Assembly (NCBI RefSeq): GCF_030410375.1
Contig: NZ_JAUHHE010000005.1
Location: 62,001-126,000 of the forward strand
Direction of reading: 5' to 3'
DNA length: 64,000 nt
DNA from: Zwartia vadi
Lineage (GTDB): Bacteria > Pseudomonadota > Gammaproteobacteria > Burkholderiales > Burkholderiaceae_B
Positions within the stretch are counted from its first letter, which is position 1. Every line of letters begins with the position of its first letter. Positions 10,278 through 21,503 of the stretch are shown here, piece by piece. The position numbers and the translations under genes are program-made. The notes beneath the pieces were generated by a model. It saw nothing but the letters and a program-made list of their open reading frames with translations, was not told the DNA's origin and searched no databases.

Positions 10278-10983
10278 AGCCCATTCCCCAGACAGTCTGG
10301 ATAAAGGCAGGTTTGGTTGGATTGACTTCGATCAGTTTGCGCAGACGGGAAATTTGAACGTCCAGACTGCGATCGAAGGCTTCGTATTCACGACCGCGGG
10401 CAAGCTCCATGAGTTTGTCGCGGGAAAGAGGGATTTTGGGGTGGCGCGCAAAGACTTTTAAAACGGAAAACTCACCGGTCGTGATGGGAACGATTTCTTG
10501 ATGGCGCGTCAGGCAACGTGTGGATAAATTGAGGGTGTATGGCCCGAAACTAATCGACTCGTTTTCCTGGCCCGGCGCACCAGGGTGTTCGTCGGCATGA
10601 CGGCGCCTGAGTACAGCGTTGATCCGTGCAAGGAGTTCGCGCGGATTAAAGGGTTTGGACAGATAGTCGTCCGCGCCCATCTCAAGACCGATTATTCGGT
10701 CGATTTCCTCGGCCTTGGCGGTCAGCATGATAATTGGTGTTTTGTCATGGGTCGCGCGCAGGCGACGGCAAACGGATAAGCCATCCTCGCCGGGTAACAT
10801 TAAATCAAGCACCAGCAAGTCGATATGCTCACGTTGCCAGATTTTGTTCATTTCTCGCGCATCCTCTGCCGTGAGAACCATGAAATCTTGCTCGGTGAGG
10901 TACCTGCGCAGCAAATCCCTCAGTCTGAGGTCATCATCCACGACGAGAATTTTTCGCGGGCATTGGGTATTTAGAGTGTTCAT
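10249..10983 (-). CDS. risA: OmpR-family response regulator of RisA type
   Basis: Two-domain DNA-binding response regulator of 244 residues. The receiver domain starts at KILVVDDDLRLRDLL, with the phospho-acceptor aspartate in LLVLDLMLPGEDG and the conserved lysine in DYLSKPFNPREL. The C-terminal winged-helix domain carries SRDKLMELARGREYEAFDRS and VWGMGYVF, as in OmpR. I chose ATG 10983 because it gives the length typical of RisA/OmpR; a GTG-type start 69 bases upstream would add an unlikely tail. The gene overlaps risS, so regulator and kinase are co-translated. An 18-base inverted repeat lies about 70 bases upstream. Confidence 0.93.
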   Translation of the reverse strand: MNTLNTQCPRKILVVDDDLRLRDLLRRYLTEQDFMVLTAEDAREMNKIWQREHIDLLVLDLMLPGEDGLSVCRRLRATHDKTPIIMLTAKAEEIDRIIGLEMGADDYLSKPFNPRELLARINAVLRRRHADEHPGAPGQENESISFGPYTLNLSTRCLTRHQEIVPITTGEFSVLKVFARHPKIPLSRDKLMELARGREYEAFDRSLDVQISRLRKLIEVNPTKPAFIQTVWGMGYVFVPDGRN

Positions 10984-11050
10984 AAGCAAAAATGTAACCG
11001 TGGTCGATTCCGAGATCGCGTGAATCTCACAAGGTTTTACAAACTCTGAC

Positions 11051-11068
11051 ACATGCTTAACAGCATGT
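11051..11068. promoter_or_regulatory. inverted repeat upstream of risA
   Basis: ACATGCT-N4-AGCATGT, two perfect 7-base arms (11051-11057 and 11062-11068), lies 68 bases before the risA start and about 100 bases before tsaB on the other strand. It could be an operator in the shared 182-base divergent region or a leader hairpin. OmpR-type regulators usually bind direct repeats, so a different dimeric regulator is more likely if it is an operator. Confidence 0.35.
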
Positions 11069-11165
11069 AATAAAGTGTTTCAGTCGAAAGGCTCAGCCAA
11101 GATTTTTAAGCTGGCGGTTTGGGTGCGCAGACTCGCTTCGATCAGAGGTTCATTACAATCCTGAT

Positions 11166-12398
11166 ATGACGAAAATTTTGGCATTTGAAACCTCAACATC
11201 GACGGGGACCGTCGCACTCCTTTCGGAGAGTGGATCTACGATCACTGTGACGCAGCGCGTCATCGAAGGAACGACTGGCCATGCCTCCGCGATACTCCCC
11301 TTGGCGTACTCTATTTTAACCGAGCAGGGGGTCACGCGTCAGGACTTGACCGCAGTGGCTTTTGGACAAGGTCCCGGGGCGTTCACGGGTGTGCGCGTGG
11401 CTTGCGGTGTGGCCCAGGGTATCGCGCTTGCACTGGATATCCCTGTCATTCAGGTGGGTGCCTTACCTGCTGTGGCCAGCCAAGCAGCGCAGCGATACCC
11501 TCGGGCACTTTTGTACGTCGCGCTCGATGCGCGCATGGACGAGGTGTATTTTGGCGTGTATGCGTACTCGTCGTCGTCCGAGCTTGTCGTGCTCCAGCCC
11601 CCGGTGCTGCTGGCGGCAAAAGATGTTCTGTTATTCATTGAACAACGCCAGCAGTTTTGGCGTGCGCGCCATCCGGGACACCATCTGGTGACCATCGTAG
11701 GTGAGGGCTGGACGGTTGTGGCACAACAGACCCAAGTCGCTTGGCCTGCCTCGTGGGTCAGTGATGATTTGCAGGCTCGACCGCAAGCGAAGGAGGTGGC
11801 TGCATTGGCCTTGCAGGCCTATCGGGTGGGCCAGATGCTCTTGCCGGAACACGCCGCACCCCTCTATCTGCGCGACAAGGTGGCCTTCACCACGCGGGAG
11901 CGCGCACGCGGCGATGGGGGCAATCCTCGTGCGCAATCACCCGGTGCAGCCGCCTTGCTGCCTATGTTGAGGTCGGATTTGGTTGAGGTGGTCGCGCTCG
12001 AAGCTGCGGTACAGTCATTTCCATGGACATTAAAAAACTTTGAAGACGCGCTCGAGGCGGGTTATGAATCCTGGGTGTTGCGCACAGCAGAGGGTCTTGT
12101 TGGATTTTCGGTCACGATGATCGCGCCGGACGTCGCACATCTGCTGGTCATTGCTGTGGCTCGGGACGCGCAGCGTCGAGGCTATGGCAGACAAATGCTC
12201 GCGCATGTCACCCAAATGGCGCAAGGCGCCGGCACTGAAGGGATTGTCCTTGAGGTGCGACCATCCAATCATTCGGCTCTGGCCTTTTACCTGGCCGAGG
12301 GATTTGTACAGATTGGCATCAGACGGGATTACTATCCCGCTGCAAGGGGGCAACGTGAAGACGCCCTCATCCTGAAAAAAGGTTTTGATCGCTTATGA
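11166..12398 (+). CDS. tsaB: TsaB-RimI fusion: tRNA t6A synthesis subunit joined to N-acetyltransferase
   Basis: Residues 1 to about 245 are TsaB, the non-catalytic partner of TsaD in making t6A37 of tRNA: ILAFETSTSTGTVAL, FGQGPGAFTGVRVACGVAQG and VALDARMDEVYFG are family signatures. After a short hydrophilic linker, residues about 263-410 are a GNAT acetyltransferase of RimI type (alanine acetylation of ribosomal protein S18), with the acetyl-CoA loop QRRGYGRQ at 336-343 and RPSNHSALAFYLAEGF. The reading frame is continuous with no stop or frameshift. A TACAAT box ends 6 bases before the ATG, hinting at a very short or absent leader. The stop overlaps the next gene (ATGA). Confidence 0.93.
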   Translation: MTKILAFETSTSTGTVALLSESGSTITVTQRVIEGTTGHASAILPLAYSILTEQGVTRQDLTAVAFGQGPGAFTGVRVACGVAQGIALALDIPVIQVGALPAVASQAAQRYPRALLYVALDARMDEVYFGVYAYSSSSELVVLQPPVLLAAKDVLLFIEQRQQFWRARHPGHHLVTIVGEGWTVVAQQTQVAWPASWVSDDLQARPQAKEVAALALQAYRVGQMLLPEHAAPLYLRDKVAFTTRERARGDGGNPRAQSPGAAALLPMLRSDLVEVVALEAAVQSFPWTLKNFEDALEAGYESWVLRTAEGLVGFSVTMIAPDVAHLLVIAVARDAQRRGYGRQMLAHVTQMAQGAGTEGIVLEVRPSNHSALAFYLAEGFVQIGIRRDYYPAARGQREDALILKKGFDRL

Positions 12399-13249
12399 CC
12401 GTTTCGAAGCCACAACCGCTTGGATATTCGGCTCTGCAACTGGCTTGGTTGCAAGAGCTCGGTATTGAAAAGCCGTGGTTGCCCGGCGAGACCGCCTTGC
12501 CTAAGAAACCGCTCACGCCTCCGGTTGTTGCCTCCAAACCTTCCTCGGCTCCCAATTCTGTTACCACTTCTGTTCTCGCCACAGTACCCTCTTCAGTTCC
12601 ATCTTTACCTCCCTCTTCCGCTCCCACTGCAAAGGTCGTCAACTCCGAATCAGACGTCCCGACCGATACCAACGCTGTTGCGAAAGCGGCGGCAGACTTA
12701 GAGAGTCTTGCTATGACGATCGGGGCATGCAGGGCTTGCGGTCTTTGCAAGGAGCGTCAGCAGATAGTTCCTGGAGAGGGGGTCATGCAACCGGCCATCA
12801 TGGTGATTGGAGAAGCGCCGAGCGATCTGGATGATCGTGAGGGCAAGCCGTTTTTAGGTCGGCCCGGACTGATGCTGGACAACATGCTTGCGTCCATCCA
12901 AAGTAGCCGCACGCACAATGTGTATGTGAGTAATATTGTTAAATGTCGTCCGCCCGGCAACCGTAATCCCAAGCCAGAAGAACTTGCAGCGTGCAAACCC
13001 TATCTAATGCGTCAAATTGAACTCGTCCGGCCATTTAGTATTTTGGCGGTCGGTCGGGCCGCACAGTCGCTCCTTGCTACGGATGGGCGGCTCGATACCC
13101 TGCGCCAAGTCACCCATACGCTGACAGTCGCGGGACAAAAAATCCCGCTGATCGCGACCAATCATCCCATTCAGCTGCTGAATCATCCGGCATTGAAGGC
13201 TGCAGCGTGGCAGGATCTGCAGCTAGTCAGGACCGTTTCCGGTCTCTGA
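12395..13249 (+). CDS. uracil-DNA glycosylase, family 4/5-like, [4Fe-4S]
   Basis: Base-excision enzyme removing uracil from DNA. Of 284 residues, the first ~30 resemble the helical N-terminus of the betaproteobacterial proteins; 35-95 is a low-complexity Pro/Ser/Val linker; the catalytic domain follows. Cysteines for the cluster are probably C112, C115, C184 and C200 (C118 is extra). The motif normally GEAPG-x-x-ED reads GEAPSDLDD (139-147), and the second motif, normally a Tyr-His-Pro-Ala, reads NHPIQLL (256-262). Several otherwise near-invariant positions are changed, so activity or specificity may differ. It starts inside the tsaB-rimI stop (ATGA), so it is translationally coupled. Confidence 0.85.
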   Translation: MTVSKPQPLGYSALQLAWLQELGIEKPWLPGETALPKKPLTPPVVASKPSSAPNSVTTSVLATVPSSVPSLPPSSAPTAKVVNSESDVPTDTNAVAKAAADLESLAMTIGACRACGLCKERQQIVPGEGVMQPAIMVIGEAPSDLDDREGKPFLGRPGLMLDNMLASIQSSRTHNVYVSNIVKCRPPGNRNPKPEELAACKPYLMRQIELVRPFSILAVGRAAQSLLATDGRLDTLRQVTHTLTVAGQKIPLIATNHPIQLLNHPALKAAAWQDLQLVRTVSGL

Positions 13250-13275
13250 CTGGCTTTAAAAAGGATTACAGGGCA

Positions 13276-14610
13276 TTACAAGGCTTTGCCATGGCCTTCC
13301 TGGCCGATTTCATCGAGAAGTTTGGGTTGCTTGCGCAGGTTGCTCAGGTTCCAGCGAATCATGATGATCATGATGAATGCGACAAGCCCACCGAAAATCC
13401 AGATGATGATGTTGATGGAAAGGTTTAGCCACAGCAAGAGTGTGTAGACGGCCACCATCACCAGGATATTGAGTTGCTCGTTAAAGTTCTGGACAGCGAT
13501 GGAGTGACCGGCCGACAAGAGAACATGACCCCGGTGTTGCAGGAGCGCATTCATTGGCACCACAAACAAGCCTGAGGTCAGGCCGATGAGCATCAGCAGC
13601 AGATAGGCCACCCAGGGGATCGGTGTGCCCAGCACATTGATGCTCATTTCGCTGGTGACAAACGGCATGAGCATGACAATAAAGCCCATGGCCACGCCAA
13701 GCGGCAGGACTTTCAGGGCCTTGGGTAGTTGTACCCGTCCCGCCAGAATCGAACCGGCAATGGTCCCGAGCGCGGTGATGCCCATTAAGATGGACGCTTG
13801 ATCCAGACGATAACCAAGGTTGTTTTTACCCCACTCAATCACGATGAGTTGCAGCGTTGCGCCAGCCCCCCAGAAGAGTGTGGTCACACCAAGGGAGATT
13901 TGTCCGAGTTTGTCGTTCCAGAGAATACGTACATAACCGGCAAAGGTTTTAACGAGTTTGAGCGGATTTTTGTTTTGTTTGGGATAGACGACGTTTGTAT
14001 TCGGGATCAGAAGGTTGCACGTCGCCGCCGCAATATAGACAAAGGCAATCATCAGAATGGCTGCTTCAGCCGGCGTGTCAACAATACTACTGATCCACGC
14101 GTGGCTCAGCAGCCAAGCGGACACCGTGGGTGAGACGAGTACTCCACCCAGCACGGTCCCCAGGATGATCGATAAAATCGTCAGGCCCTCGATCCAGCTG
14201 TTGCCTTTAACGAGCTGGAGAGGATGGAGCATTTCGGTGACGATGCCGTATTTGGCCGGAGAGTAGGCGGCCGCCCCGATGCCAACCAACGCATAGGCCG
14301 CACAGACCAGCACGACCTGACCATCCTGGGCCAGACCGAACATTGCATAGGAAAACATCAATAAACAGCCGCTGACCTTGATGGCATTGGTCAGAAACAT
14401 GACGCGCCCTTTGGGGAACGAGTCGGCCATCGCGCCAACAAAGGCTGCCAGCAGCACGTAAGAGGCTGCAAACCACCATTTCATCATCGGCGCCATCCAG
14501 TCAGGACCGTGAAGCTCCTGGATCAGGGCGATTGCAGCGATAAACAATGCATTATCCGCCAGCGAGGACAGCGCCTGCGCAGCCATGACGGTAAAAAAGC
14601 CTCGATTCAA
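13276..14610 (-). CDS. lplT: lysophospholipid transporter LplT (MFS)
   Basis: Inner-membrane flippase of the major facilitator superfamily that returns lysophospholipids to the cytoplasm for reacylation. It has about twelve hydrophobic segments; the N-terminal AAQALSSLADNALF and PKGRVMFLTNAIKV are LplT signatures. The frame is open to GTG 14703. I prefer TTG 14610 because related proteins begin at the residue before NRGFFT, and a GGGA lies 7 bases upstream; ATG 14652 is the other candidate. No acyltransferase partner (aas) is adjacent. It is convergent with the glycosylase gene (26-base gap) and divergent from smc. Confidence 0.88.
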   Translation of the reverse strand: MNRGFFTVMAAQALSSLADNALFIAAIALIQELHGPDWMAPMMKWWFAASYVLLAAFVGAMADSFPKGRVMFLTNAIKVSGCLLMFSYAMFGLAQDGQVVLVCAAYALVGIGAAAYSPAKYGIVTEMLHPLQLVKGNSWIEGLTILSIILGTVLGGVLVSPTVSAWLLSHAWISSIVDTPAEAAILMIAFVYIAAATCNLLIPNTNVVYPKQNKNPLKLVKTFAGYVRILWNDKLGQISLGVTTLFWGAGATLQLIVIEWGKNNLGYRLDQASILMGITALGTIAGSILAGRVQLPKALKVLPLGVAMGFIVMLMPFVTSEMSINVLGTPIPWVAYLLLMLIGLTSGLFVVPMNALLQHRGHVLLSAGHSIAVQNFNEQLNILVMVAVYTLLLWLNLSINIIIWIFGGLVAFIMIIMIRWNLSNLRKQPKLLDEIGQEGHGKAL

Positions 14611-14798
14611 GATGGTTTCCCGAAAAAATGAACGCTCGCAACAATGCGGCATTCCGCATAATAAAAGAATGAGGGATTCCCCGCGGTTTTGCCCCTTTTC
14701 CACAGTCCGATCACATCAGAGCGGTGGCGATCAACGTCTTATTTTCGCTCAGGCTGCGTTATGATCTTAAGGATTCCATATGAGATTGTGCCTATATT

Positions 14799-17700
14799 GT
14801 GCGTCTAACCCAGATCAAACTTGCGGGATTTAAGTCCTTTGTCGATCCAACCGTGATTCCGACTCCCAGCCAGCTCGTGGGCGTCGTGGGCCCCAATGGC
14901 TGCGGTAAGTCCAATATTATCGATGCTGTTCGATGGGTGATGGGCGAAAGTCGTGCCTCCGAACTGCGCGGCGAGTCGATGCAGGACGTCATTTTCAGTG
15001 GTTCGGGACAGCGCAAGCCTTCTGCCCGCGCATCGGTGGAGTTGGTGTTCGACAACAGTGACGGTCGGGCAGTCGGGCAATGGGCGTCATACTCCGAAAT
15101 CGCTGTGCGTCGAGTCCTGACACGTGACGGGACCAGCAGCTATTTCATCAATAACCAGCAAGTTCGCCGGCGCGATGTCAACGACATCTTTTTAGGAACG
15201 GGTCTTGGTGCGCGTGGATACGCGATCATCGGCCAGGGCATGATCAACCGTTTGATCGAAGCCAAGCCAGAAGAGCTGCGCGTCTACCTCGAAGAGGCCG
15301 CGGGTGTGTCTCGCTATAAAGAGCGTCGGCGCGAAACTGAAAACAGACTGTCTGACACACGTGAAAATCTTGTCCGTGTGGATGATATTTTGCGTGAACT
15401 CACTGCGCAGCTTGAGAAACTGGAGTCCCAGGCAGAGGTGGCGCGCGAGTATCGTGCGCTGCAGGCCGAGGGTGAGAGTAAGCAAAACGCATTATGGTTC
15501 CTCAAGGAAGCCGCCGCGCACGAAGAGCGCGCGCGTACCCAACAAGAAATCGATCGGGCGCAAACAGAGCTCGAGGCTTCAATGGCGGGTTTGCGGGCAA
15601 GCGAAGCCGCGCTCGAAGCGCGTCGCCAAGCCCACTATGCGGCAGGTGATGCAGTCCATGCCGCCCAGGGTCTTTTATACGAATCAAATGCCAAGGTCAG
15701 CAGCCTCGAAGCTGAAATTCGTCACGTGGTGGAGTCGCGCAATCGCGTTCAAACCCGTCGTGCCCAATTGCAAGTCCAGATGACGGAGTGGGACGCGCAA
15801 AAAGAGCATTGCGTCCTGCAAATACAGGAAGGCGAAGACGAGCTGATGACGAGTGCCGCACGTGCTGAACAAGCGCGCGAGCTGGCACAGGCGGCGCAAG
15901 AGGGGTTACCCGATATCGAGGCGCGTGTCAGGCAGGCAGCTGCGCAACGAGAGGAAATGCGCGCCACGCTTGCGCGCTTGGAACAGAGTCTCGCCCTGGT
16001 TGCTCAGACTCAGCGCGATTCGGATCGTCAGTTACAAACGCTTGAAATGCGACGCGAGCGACTCCAGCAAGAGTTGCGAGGCGTGGAGACCCCTGATGTG
16101 GATGCATTGGAGCGTTTGACAGGCGACAAACTTGTCGCTGAAGAGTCTCTTGAAGAAGCGCAAGGTGCGCTTGCCGAGCTCGAGGACAAGCTGCCCGAGG
16201 CTGACGCGCGTCGTGCCCAGGCGCAACAGCAGGCGCAGGCCGAGGCTGAAAGCCTGGCACGCCTGGATGCTCGACTGACGGCGCTGGTTAGATTACAAGA
16301 GGACGTTCAGAAAAAAGGCAGTCTTGAGCCCTGGTTGGCCAAACATGAGCTCAGCGCATTGAAGCGTTTGTGGCAAAAAATACAAGTTGAACCTGGCTGG
16401 GAAACTGCGCTTGAGGCCGTGCTCAATGAGCGCATGACAGGTCTGGAAGTTCGAAATCTCGATTGGGCACGCGCGTTCGCGAGCGATGCGCCACCTGCGC
16501 GGTTGGCTTTCTATCAATTGCCACCCGCGGCGCCAGTTGCCTCAGCGCCTGCCGGGTTCAATCCCTTGACTTCTGTGCTGCGCATTACCGATCCTGAGTT
16601 GCGTACATTGCTGCAAGGCTGGTTAGGCAATGTGTATATTGCCAAAGACGTCACCGAAGCGCTTGCCACACGCACCACATTACCTGCTGGTGCCATGCTT
16701 GTGGTGCAAGGCGGACACTTGGTTGATGCGAACAGTGTGCGTTTTTACGCACCGGACTCCGAACAAGCGGGCTTGCTTGCGCGTCAGCAGGAAATTGAAA
16801 ATCTCCAGCGCGAAATCAAGGCGCACCAACTGATCGCGGATCATTCCCGTTCAGCTGTGGCGCAGGCCGAGTCAGCCTGGCAGCAGGTATCGCAGGCTTT
16901 GCCACCTGCACGTCAGCGTGTCGCTGAAATCACGCGTCGGCTGCATGATATACAACTCGAACACACGCGCTTGCAACAACAAGTTGAGCAAACCCGCGAG
17001 CGTTCGGGACGACTCGAGCAAGATATTGCCGAGGTGATCTCGCAGCAAGAAGAACTGACAGCAGCCAAACTTGAGGCTGAAGCACGTTTTGAAGAGCTCG
17101 ACGCTGAGCTCGGTACGCAGCAGGAACTTTACTCCGAGGCAGAGATCGCGGGAGAGGCCTTGTCCGAGGAAGCCGAAACTGCCCGTAATCGTTTGCGCGA
17201 CCAGGAACGAGGGGCACAGGAGGCTGAGTTTGCAGAGCGCGGGATACGCGCCCGGATTGCTGAATTGCAGCGCAATCTGCAACTCGCAACGGAGCAGGCA
17301 ACACGCGCGCAACAAGAGCTGCTCTCTCTTGAGTCTGAACTCTCCACCCTGGATGCCGCGGCGGCCGAAGCGGGCCTTCAGGAGGCGCTTGAATTGCGTG
17401 CGGAACGCGAGGAAACGCTTGGCCGCGCACGCATTGAAATGGATACGCTCGCAGCTCAGCTGCGCGAGGCCGACGAAGAGCGGATGACGATCGAGCGTTC
17501 ACTCGAACCGCGTCGTGAACGCATCATGCAGCTGCAGTTGCAGGAGCAGGCCGCTCGTCTGGCGACTGAGCAGTTTGCAGAACAGCTTAATGAGCGCCAG
17601 GTTGATCGGGCCGAGGTGCAGGCCTTTTTGGCGCAACAAACGGATGAATGGCAACGTCCGGCCTGGTTACAGTCCGAAGTGCAACGCATCACGAGAAAAA

Positions 17701-18329
17701 TTGAAAGTTTAGGCTCGGTGAATTTGGCGGCATTGGATGAGTTGACTGCTTCGCGTGAGCGCAAGAGCTATCTTGATGCGCAGTATCTTGACTTACAGAC
17801 TGCCATCGAAACGCTTGAGGATGCCATCCGCAAAATTGATCGCGAGACGCGTGATCTGTTGCAGACGACATTCAACGAGGTGAATGGACATTTCGGTGAG
17901 TTGTTCCCCAAGTTATTCGGGGGCGGTGAAGCGCGTCTGATCATGACGGGTGATGAGATTTTGGATGCTGGCGTGCAGGTCATGGCGCAGCCTCCCGGCA
18001 AGCGCAATACCTCCATTCATTTGTTGTCGGGTGGAGAAAAAGCCCTGACGGCAACGGCCTTGGTGTTTGCGCTATTCAAACTCAACCCCGCGCCTTTTTG
18101 CCTGCTTGACGAGGTGGACGCGCCGCTTGATGATGCGAACACTGAGCGCTATGCAAATCTCGTGAGCAACATGGCAGACCATACACAGTTTCTCTTTATT
18201 TCCCATAACAAGATCGCCATGCAAATGGCACGCCAACTCGTCGGCGTGACCATGCAGGAGCAGGGTGTGTCGCGTATTGTGGCCGTTGATATCGAATCCG
18301 CATTGCAGCTTGCTGCCGAAGCTGCGTGA
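14799..18329 (+). CDS. smc: chromosome segregation protein SMC
   Basis: Condensin ATPase that organises and separates the chromosome. The 1176 residues show the SMC plan: N-terminal ATPase half with Walker A GPNGCGKSN (31-39), a long coiled coil, a hinge around residues 510-660, a second coiled coil, then the signature LLSGGEKALTA (near 1076) and Walker B CLLDEVDAPLDD (near 1100). Both coiled coils are very rich in Glu, Gln, Arg and Ala. The start is GTG 14799 with no clear Shine-Dalgarno. The family start (MRLTQIKLAGFKSF) fixes the choice. zipA and ligA follow on the same strand. Confidence 0.98.
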   Translation: MRLTQIKLAGFKSFVDPTVIPTPSQLVGVVGPNGCGKSNIIDAVRWVMGESRASELRGESMQDVIFSGSGQRKPSARASVELVFDNSDGRAVGQWASYSEIAVRRVLTRDGTSSYFINNQQVRRRDVNDIFLGTGLGARGYAIIGQGMINRLIEAKPEELRVYLEEAAGVSRYKERRRETENRLSDTRENLVRVDDILRELTAQLEKLESQAEVAREYRALQAEGESKQNALWFLKEAAAHEERARTQQEIDRAQTELEASMAGLRASEAALEARRQAHYAAGDAVHAAQGLLYESNAKVSSLEAEIRHVVESRNRVQTRRAQLQVQMTEWDAQKEHCVLQIQEGEDELMTSAARAEQARELAQAAQEGLPDIEARVRQAAAQREEMRATLARLEQSLALVAQTQRDSDRQLQTLEMRRERLQQELRGVETPDVDALERLTGDKLVAEESLEEAQGALAELEDKLPEADARRAQAQQQAQAEAESLARLDARLTALVRLQEDVQKKGSLEPWLAKHELSALKRLWQKIQVEPGWETALEAVLNERMTGLEVRNLDWARAFASDAPPARLAFYQLPPAAPVASAPAGFNPLTSVLRITDPELRTLLQGWLGNVYIAKDVTEALATRTTLPAGAMLVVQGGHLVDANSVRFYAPDSEQAGLLARQQEIENLQREIKAHQLIADHSRSAVAQAESAWQQVSQALPPARQRVAEITRRLHDIQLEHTRLQQQVEQTRERSGRLEQDIAEVISQQEELTAAKLEAEARFEELDAELGTQQELYSEAEIAGEALSEEAETARNRLRDQERGAQEAEFAERGIRARIAELQRNLQLATEQATRAQQELLSLESELSTLDAAAAEAGLQEALELRAEREETLGRARIEMDTLAAQLREADEERMTIERSLEPRRERIMQLQLQEQAARLATEQFAEQLNERQVDRAEVQAFLAQQTDEWQRPAWLQSEVQRITRKIESLGSVNLAALDELTASRERKSYLDAQYLDLQTAIETLEDAIRKIDRETRDLLQTTFNEVNGHFGELFPKLFGGGEARLIMTGDEILDAGVQVMAQPPGKRNTSIHLLSGGEKALTATALVFALFKLNPAPFCLLDEVDAPLDDANTERYANLVSNMADHTQFLFISHNKIAMQMARQLVGVTMQEQGVSRIVAVDIESALQLAAEAA

Positions 18330-18344
18330 CACTTGAGGCAACAC

Positions 18345-19418
18345 ATGAGTGAGTTGCAGATTTATCTTATTGTGATCGGTGCAGCGATTATCGTGCTGCT
18401 GCTTGGCTTTAACTGGTTCCAGGATCGTCGCGTCAGGCGTCGGATGCAAGCACAAATGCCTGTGATCGAACAGGATCCGCTGCTTGGCGATTCTCTTGTC
18501 GCTGCAGGCGAGCTGCGGCGCGAACCTGGTCTGGGTGGCGTACGCGTGGCAATAGATGACGGCCTTGCGCACTCGGTCAGTCATGCCGCCGAGGAGCATC
18601 CCGATGCAGCGTTAGATGAGCAGGGGCCTGATCCTTCGACTGAAGTCGTGATCGAAATCACTTTCCAGGGGCCGATGCTGGGCGAAGACCTGGTGCCGCT
18701 GTTGCAGTCTCTGCGAAATGCGGGTCGCAAACCCGTCCGTATGTTTGCTCAGGATGCGGAGGGCCAGCTGGACGCGCGATTGCGTCTCGATGGTCAATAC
18801 GTTTCTGTGCACTTGGCTGTTTTGCTTGCCAATCGCAGTGGGGCACTGTCAGCGATTGAGTGGTCGCAAATCTGGAATCGTGCACAAGGCCTGGCGGATC
18901 AGCTCGAATCCACAATCGAAGGCCCGGACCAACAGTACGTCCTGGATGCGGCTTCCCGTCTGGATGACACCTGTGCCGCGCTGGATACCCAGGTCGGTTT
19001 AACGCTGCTGCTTGGGAGCATGCGTCCTGTCACGGAGGTGACTACAGCGGCTGTCAACATGGGTTTTGTTCCGTTTAATGGCGGACTCGTCTGGTTGGGC
19101 GACTATGGTTTGGTGTGTTTCACGTTGTCACGCGCGGATGCGGAGTCGTTCGATGCTGGTATGGCAAGTGTTGATCGCTTAAGCCTGCTTCTTGATGTGC
19201 CGTGCAGTCCTGTCGATACGCGAGCGTTCGGAAAGATGGCCGAGGTCGGTTTCGAATTAGCGCGTCGGGTTGGAGGCGAGTTGGTGGATGATCAGTTGCG
19301 TCCCTTGCAGCCAGGGGCGGATGTGGCGATCGATGAGAAACTTAAAACTCTCTATGCGCAGCTTGAAACCGCAGGTTTTGCTGCAGGTAGCCCACGCGCA
19401 CGACGCGTTTTTGCTTAG
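18345..19418 (+). CDS. zipA: cell division protein ZipA
   Basis: Membrane anchor for FtsZ at the division ring. The 357-residue protein begins with one N-terminal membrane helix (IYLIVIGAAIIVLLLGF), has an acidic variable linker, and ends in the ZipA FtsZ-binding domain (roughly residues 215-345). I chose ATG 18345 because GAGG lies 6 bases upstream; the in-frame TTG 18333 is less likely. It starts 15 bases after the smc stop and ligA follows 15 bases later, so smc-zipA-ligA looks like one transcription unit. The C-terminal domain is divergent from the enteric one but recognisable (LPFDGGL-like stretch at VPFNGGLVWLG). Confidence 0.85.
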   Translation: MSELQIYLIVIGAAIIVLLLGFNWFQDRRVRRRMQAQMPVIEQDPLLGDSLVAAGELRREPGLGGVRVAIDDGLAHSVSHAAEEHPDAALDEQGPDPSTEVVIEITFQGPMLGEDLVPLLQSLRNAGRKPVRMFAQDAEGQLDARLRLDGQYVSVHLAVLLANRSGALSAIEWSQIWNRAQGLADQLESTIEGPDQQYVLDAASRLDDTCAALDTQVGLTLLLGSMRPVTEVTTAAVNMGFVPFNGGLVWLGDYGLVCFTLSRADAESFDAGMASVDRLSLLLDVPCSPVDTRAFGKMAEVGFELARRVGGELVDDQLRPLQPGADVAIDEKLKTLYAQLETAGFAAGSPRARRVFA

Positions 19419-21476
<2,058 letters not shown>

Positions 21477-21503
21477 CTTCAGTCTAATGCAGGTGAGTCA
21501 GTA

